From Acetomicrobium sp. S15 = DSM 107314 (lineage in GTDB: Bacteria; Synergistota; Synergistia; Synergistales; Thermosynergistaceae), in contig NZ_JADEVE010000273.1 of NCBI RefSeq assembly GCF_016125955.1, forward strand, positions 1-64,000: DNA of 64,000 nucleotides, read 5' to 3'. A program made the translations under genes and the position numbers. The notes below the pieces were generated by a model, which had not been told where the DNA came from, ran no database searches, and worked only from the letters and a program-made list of their open reading frames with translations. Each line of letters starts with the position of its first letter. The stretch's first letter is position 1. This document shows positions 59,984 to 64,000 of the stretch, in pieces.

Positions 59984-60833
59984 AGGGACTACAAAGCGCC
60001 CCGCCCACGCCGCCTGGCGTCGCCTGAAAAAGAACAAAATTGCCATAGCTGGGCTTTTCATCGTAGCTCTCTATATCGCATGTGCCATTTTTGCTCCTTA
60101 TATATCTCCGCATGACCCCACGAAACAGAGCCTAAAGGATAGCTTCCTTGCGCCGAGCAGTGGGCACCTTTTGGGCTGCGACGAGTTCGGCAGGGATATA
60201 CTCTCCCGGATCATCTGGGGTGCACGAATATCGCTTTTGATCCAGGTGAGCTCCGTCATTGTGGCACTCCTTGTGGGAATCTCCCTCGGCGCCCTCGGTG
60301 GATATTTTGGCGGCAAGCTCGACGAACTTATCATGCGCTTCATGGACATACTGCTCGCATTTCCTGGGATGCTTTTGGCGTTGGCCATTGTCGCAATGAT
60401 CGGTCCCAGCGTGAGGAATCTCGTCGTCGCGATTGGTATCTACTCTGTCCCGCAATTTGCCCGCATCACCAGGGGGGCAGTGCTGGCCGTCAGCGCAAAT
60501 GAGTACGTCCTCGGGGCGAAGGCCATAGGCGAAAGCGACTTATCCGTGATCGTTCGGTATGTCCTCCCCAACGCCCTTTCTCCCATAATCGTCCAGACGA
60601 CGCTCCGCATGGCTACGGTGCTCCTAACGGCTTCCGGCCTGGGCTTTTTGGGGTTAGGGGTGCAGCCTCCCAACCCGGAGTGGGGCACGATGCTCTCCAG
60701 CGCTCGAATGTATCTGCGATCAGCCCCTCATGTGGCCATCTTTCCCGGCCTTGCCATCATGATTACGGTGCTCGGCTTCAACTTCCTCGGTGACGGTCTG
60801 CAAGACGCCTTAAACCCGAGGCTCAAGGAGTAG
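59976..60833 (+). CDS. Peptide ABC transporter permease, DppC/OppC type
   Basis: 285 residues. KNKIAIAGLFIVALYIACAIFAPYISPHDP at the N-terminus, GCDEFGRDILSRIIWGARISLLIQ, and the EAA loop EYVLGAKAIGESDLSVIVRYVLPN. The ATG at 59976 with GAGGA upstream is inside the end of the DppB-type gene; an earlier in-frame ATG (59940) lacks a ribosome site. Confidence 0.92.
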   Translation: MTKGTTKRPAHAAWRRLKKNKIAIAGLFIVALYIACAIFAPYISPHDPTKQSLKDSFLAPSSGHLLGCDEFGRDILSRIIWGARISLLIQVSSVIVALLVGISLGALGGYFGGKLDELIMRFMDILLAFPGMLLALAIVAMIGPSVRNLVVAIGIYSVPQFARITRGAVLAVSANEYVLGAKAIGESDLSVIVRYVLPNALSPIIVQTTLRMATVLLTASGLGFLGLGVQPPNPEWGTMLSSARMYLRSAPHVAIFPGLAIMITVLGFNFLGDGLQDALNPRLKE

Positions 60834-60837
60834 GACA

Positions 60838-61806
60838 ATGGGGTCGCTGCTTGAAGTGAAAGACTTAGCCACATATTTTTACACCGACGGGGGAATCGTG
60901 AAGGCGCTCGACGGCGTTTCCTTCTCCATAGACGAAGGAGAGATTCTCGGCCTCGTTGGGGAGACGGGTTGCGGTAAATCTGTGACGGCCACCTCGATCA
61001 TGGGACTCATCCCCTCTCCCCCCGGTAAAGTCGTGCGAGGGAGTATTTTCTTCAACGGAAGAGAGCTGCTATCGCTGCCGGAGCGCCAGATGCGCCGCAT
61101 CCGGGGCAGAGAGATCGCCATGATCTTTCAGGATCCAGCAAGCAGTTTGAACCCGGTCTTTAGGGCGGGCTTCCAGGTGGCCGAAGCCATATGGGCGCAT
61201 CTGAAGACCCCAATCCGTGAGGCCTTGTTGAAGGCTGCAGAGCTCTTCGGCCGCGTCAATATCCCCGACCCGCTTGCGGCGATCTCCCGTTACCCTCACC
61301 AGCTTTCGGGCGGCATGAAGCAGCGCGTCATGATAGCAATGGCCCTGTCGCTCAACCCGAAGCTTTTGATAGCGGATGAACCCACCACGGCGCTCGACGT
61401 CTCCATCCAGGCCCAGATCTTGAGCCTGATAAAAAGGCTCCAGAGAGATTATGGGAGCAGCGTGCTCTTGATCTCTCACGACCTCGGCGTGATTTCCACG
61501 ATGGCCCACAGAGTGGCCGTCATGTATTCCGGTTTGATCGTGGAACAGGGAATAGCGGAAGATCTCTTCCAAAAACCTCTGCACCCATACACGCAAGGAC
61601 TGCTTGCGGCCATCCCGAGAGTAGATAAGGATAAAAGCGAACTCGCCGTCATAGAAGGTACACTGCCAGACCCTACAAACCCTCCTGCGGGGTGTTGCTT
61701 TCATCCGCGCTGCCCTTGGGTGATGAAGATATGCGAGGCCGAGAGGCCTCCGCTTAAAACTGTAGAGCCCAAACATATGGTGGCTTGTCATGCCTACGCT
61801 GATTAG
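60838..61806 (+). CDS. Peptide ABC transporter ATPase, DppD/OppD type
   Basis: 322 residues. Walker [12 protein letters not shown]-loop [13 protein letters not shown], signature [15 protein letters not shown], Walker [14 protein letters not shown]-loop ISHDL, and C-terminal [15 protein letters not shown]. Overlaps the next ATPase gene by 17 nt. Confidence 0.93.
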   Translation: MGSLLEVKDLATYFYTDGGIVKALDGVSFSIDEGEILGLVGETGCGKSVTATSIMGLIPSPPGKVVRGSIFFNGRELLSLPERQMRRIRGREIAMIFQDPASSLNPVFRAGFQVAEAIWAHLKTPIREALLKAAELFGRVNIPDPLAAISRYPHQLSGGMKQRVMIAMALSLNPKLLIADEPTTALDVSIQAQILSLIKRLQRDYGSSVLLISHDLGVISTMAHRVAVMYSGLIVEQGIAEDLFQKPLHPYTQGLLAAIPRVDKDKSELAVIEGTLPDPTNPPAGCCFHPRCPWVMKICEAERPPLKTVEPKHMVACHAYAD

Positions 61807-62761
61807 CGCAGAAAAAGTGCTCAAGTATTTTCCCATAGGAGGAGGCATTCTCACATCGAGGCCCACCGGATGGGTGAGGGCCGTGGACGGCGTCTCTCTG
61901 TCCGTGGAAAGAGGCAGAACTTTGGGCCTTGTGGGGGAATCCGGAAGCGGCAAGTCCACCACAGGGTTGTTGCTCTTGGGTTTGTTAAAGCCGTCAGGCG
62001 GAAGGATCATCTTTGAAGGCGAAACGCTCGAAGAGCTTTTGAGGAGAAACCCTCGGCATTTCAGAAGGCGGGCTCAGATAGTCTTTCAAAATCCCTTCGC
62101 CTCACTCAACCCGCGCATGACCGTCAAAGATATCGTCGGGAGGGGGATGAAGCTCCACGGCCTCGTAAAAAGCGACGAAGAGCTCGCTGAACGAGTGGCA
62201 GCGCTGCTTTTAGAGGTGGGACTCAAGGAGGAGCACTTGAGCCGTTATCCGCATGAGTTTTCCGGCGGCCAGAGGCAGCGCATAGCCATCGCTCGAGCCC
62301 TCGCCTTAAACCCCGAGTTTGTCGTCCTGGACGAGCCCACGAGCGCGCTCGACGTATCGGTGCAGGCTCAGATATTGAACCTGCTTAAAGGGCTTCAGCA
62401 GTCGCGAGGGCTTTCATATCTCTTCATTTCCCACAACTTGGCCGTCGTGAGGCACATGAGCCACGAGGTAGCTGTGATGTATCTGGGTAAGGTTATGGAG
62501 AGCGCCTCCAAGGATAGCCTCTTTTCCAACCCCCTACATCCTTATACGCAGGCGCTTTTGAAGAGCATCCCAAAGATAGCCTTTCCTCCTGAGGATATAG
62601 AAAAGAAGGTCATAGAGGGAGATATCCCGAGTCCTGTGAACCCGCCTTCAGGGTGCCCCTTCAACCCGCGCTGCCATAGGGCTGCCGATATTTGCAGAAC
62701 AGAGATGCCGGATTTCAGAGAAGTGATGCCCGGCCACTGGGTCGCCTGTCATTTGGTTTGA
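61790..62761 (+). CDS. Peptide ABC transporter ATPase, DppF/OppF type
   Basis: 323 residues. Walker A GESGSGKSTT, Q-loop IVFQNPFASLNPR, signature FSGGQRQRIAIARAL, Walker B FVVLDEPTSALD, H-loop ISHNL, C-terminal GCPFNPRCHRAADIC. Completes the B-C-D-F set; the dipeptidase gene follows. Confidence 0.93.
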   Translation: MPTLISAEKVLKYFPIGGGILTSRPTGWVRAVDGVSLSVERGRTLGLVGESGSGKSTTGLLLLGLLKPSGGRIIFEGETLEELLRRNPRHFRRRAQIVFQNPFASLNPRMTVKDIVGRGMKLHGLVKSDEELAERVAALLLEVGLKEEHLSRYPHEFSGGQRQRIAIARALALNPEFVVLDEPTSALDVSVQAQILNLLKGLQQSRGLSYLFISHNLAVVRHMSHEVAVMYLGKVMESASKDSLFSNPLHPYTQALLKSIPKIAFPPEDIEKKVIEGDIPSPVNPPSGCPFNPRCHRAADICRTEMPDFREVMPGHWVACHLV

Positions 62762-62798
62762 AGTCTAATTTGGAATCTTACAAGGGGAGGGGAGTAGC

Positions 62799-63908
62799 AT
62801 GTTGTTATTGAAAGGAGCCCGCACCTTCGCGCCCCAAGATCTGGGCAGCGTGGACATACTGGTTGGCGCCGATAAAGTGTTGGCCATAGAAAACGGCATG
62901 GGACCCATGCCCGTGGAAGTGGAAACGCTCAACTTGTCTAACTTCGTCCTCGCGCCCGGCCTTATAGACCTTCATGTGCATTTCGCCGGAGCGGGTGGCG
63001 AGGGAGGGCCGCTCTTCAGGGCTGAACCTTTGAACGCATCTTCACTTCTCGAATCCGGCATAACCACTGCCGTGGGCCTTTTGGGGACGGATGGTTACGC
63101 CAGGAACGTCATGGAGGTGCTGCAGAAGGCCTATGCATTGGAAGCTCAAGGGGTATCGACGTATATATACACGGGGTCATATAAGATACCATCGGTGACG
63201 ATCACCGGAGACGTGGCCGTGGATATCATGGCCGTGGAGAAGGTGTTGGGGTTGAAGATTGCAATAGCCGATCACCGCTCATCTCATCCCACGGTCGAAG
63301 AATTTGTACGCCTCGCCTCGCAAGTGCGCGTGGCCGGGATCTTGAGCGGCAAGGTGGGGATATTCCACTTGCACGTCGGCACCTGTCCAGATCCTCTTTT
63401 CCTTGTGCGAGAGACGAACAAAAGGACCTCAATCCCGCTGTATCACTTCCTCCCGACCCATATGAATAGAAACGAGACCGTGTTGGAGGAGGCGCTGAAG
63501 TTCGCCCTCGAAGGGGGAAACGTGGACTTTACGGCCATAAGCGACATGAAGCGCCCTCAAGCTCATGAAGCCGTATCGAAGCTCCTCGAAGCCAGCGTGC
63601 CGCTTGACCGCATTACCGTAAGCTCTGACGCAGGGGGGAGCTCGCCGCTCTTCGATTCTGATGGGCGCCTGTTAGATGTAAAGATAACTACGCCGCAAAA
63701 CCTCATGGCCCAGTTTTTGCAACTTCTCGATGCGATCGGGCCGGAAAAAGCGCTCACCGTCTTTTCGACAAATCCGGCTAAAAGGTTGGGACTTCGCCAC
63801 AAGGGGAAGATAGAGGAAGGCTTCGACGCGGACTTTCTAATCTTCGACGACGCTTGGAGCTTGAGGGGCGTCATAGCCAAGGGCAGACTGGTTTGGGGTA
63901 AAATATAA
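62799..63908 (+). CDS. iadA: Isoaspartyl (beta-aspartyl) dipeptidase IadA
   Basis: 369 residues, amidohydrolase superfamily. Removes N-terminal isoaspartate from dipeptides. Ligands line up with E. coli IadA: H59 and H61 (DLHVHF), carbamylated Lys K153 (LGLKIAIADHRSS), H192 (FHLHVG), H221 (LPTHMNR) and Asp277 (SSDAGG). Other blocks are ESGITTAVGLLGTDG and FSTNPAKRLGL. No signal peptide, so it acts in the cytoplasm. It lies 37 bp after the transporter ATPases, suggesting the transporter imports isoaspartyl or related acidic dipeptides from damaged proteins. AAGGGGAGGGG precedes the ATG. Confidence 0.93.
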   Translation: MLLLKGARTFAPQDLGSVDILVGADKVLAIENGMGPMPVEVETLNLSNFVLAPGLIDLHVHFAGAGGEGGPLFRAEPLNASSLLESGITTAVGLLGTDGYARNVMEVLQKAYALEAQGVSTYIYTGSYKIPSVTITGDVAVDIMAVEKVLGLKIAIADHRSSHPTVEEFVRLASQVRVAGILSGKVGIFHLHVGTCPDPLFLVRETNKRTSIPLYHFLPTHMNRNETVLEEALKFALEGGNVDFTAISDMKRPQAHEAVSKLLEASVPLDRITVSSDAGGSSPLFDSDGRLLDVKITTPQNLMAQFLQLLDAIGPEKALTVFSTNPAKRLGLRHKGKIEEGFDADFLIFDDAWSLRGVIAKGRLVWGKI

Positions 63909-63961
63909 ACAATCGGTTCACAAGACCGTTTAAAAACTGTTTTAAAAAGGGGGAGTAAGAA

Positions 63962-64000
63962 ATGAAGCGTTGGGTTATCGCGTTATCTGTAATGCTCGCT
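63962..64000 (+). CDS. Start of a probable exported binding protein (cut by window end)
   Basis: Thirteen codons, MKRWVIALSVMLA, resemble the start of a signal peptide, with GGGGGAGTAAG ahead of the ATG. Given the opp operon upstream has no binding protein yet, a family-5 peptide-binding protein is the likely product. Confidence 0.5.
   Translation, partial: MKRWVIALSVMLA

Overview
The window looks like chromosomal DNA of an anaerobic, amino-acid- and peptide-fermenting bacterium, most plausibly a member of the Synergistota (Acetomicrobium-like). This is inferred from content: two tripartite tricarboxylate (TTT) transporters, two complete Opp/Dpp peptide ABC transporters, several M20 peptidases, an isoaspartyl dipeptidase, a tungstate-binding protein, a LarA-type racemase and an anaerobe-type ThiC/Thi4 pair. 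Many genes start at GTG or TTG behind strong AGGAGG-like sites. No rRNA gene or species marker is present, so the assignment is not proven.

Region 1 (1-3.3 kb): a decayed IS3-family element, then a TPP-riboswitch-controlled thiC-thi4 thiamine operon. Region 2 (3.7-8.3 kb): a creatininase-family amidase, an exported DUF4139-type coiled-coil protein, and rsmG-parA-parB, the usual origin-proximal set. Two perfect parS sites at 16.96 and 20.44 kb support closeness to the replication origin. Region 3 (8.3-22.4 kb): a DbpA-like helicase, a CoA-binding protein, an exported M20 amidohydrolase, tupA behind a probable Moco/Tuco riboswitch, phoU, a HAD hydrolase, an APH-like kinase, atpZ, corA, ilvD, a HIT protein, a YigZ protein and bioY.

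Region 4 (22.7-28.8 kb): TTT transporter 1 with two sister binding proteins, a HpaI-type aldolase and an LDH2-type dehydrogenase, which reads as an uptake-and-catabolism cluster for a hydroxy/oxo acid. Region 5 (29-36 kb): a larA/D-cysteine-desulfhydrase pair (minus strand), a tRNA-Ile/tRNA-Ala operon, a LeuCD-type hydro-lyase of uncertain substrate, and an AAA ATPase flanked on both sides by TTGCGTAA palindromes. Region 6 (36.1-42.9 kb, minus strand): a complete trpEGDCFBA operon behind a leader peptide with three consecutive Trp codons and a terminator, i.e. classical attenuation.

Region 7 (42.9-51.3 kb, minus strand): a peptide ABC operon ending in two tandem M20 dipeptidases. Its binding protein appears circularly permuted: the C-terminal segment of a family-5 binding protein comes first, after the signal peptide. 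Region 8 (51.6-58.8 kb): a pdxA-family gene, then a tandemly duplicated two-gene module (a ferredoxin-domain protein plus an unrecognised Cys-containing MTHTLHR protein) followed by TTT transporter 2. Region 9 (59-64 kb): a second peptide ABC operon with iadA and the beginning of a probable binding protein, behind a structured leader.

The strongest candidates for undescribed biology are the permuted binding protein, the duplicated Fe-S/MTHTLHR module beside a TTT transporter, and the palindrome-flanked ATPase.
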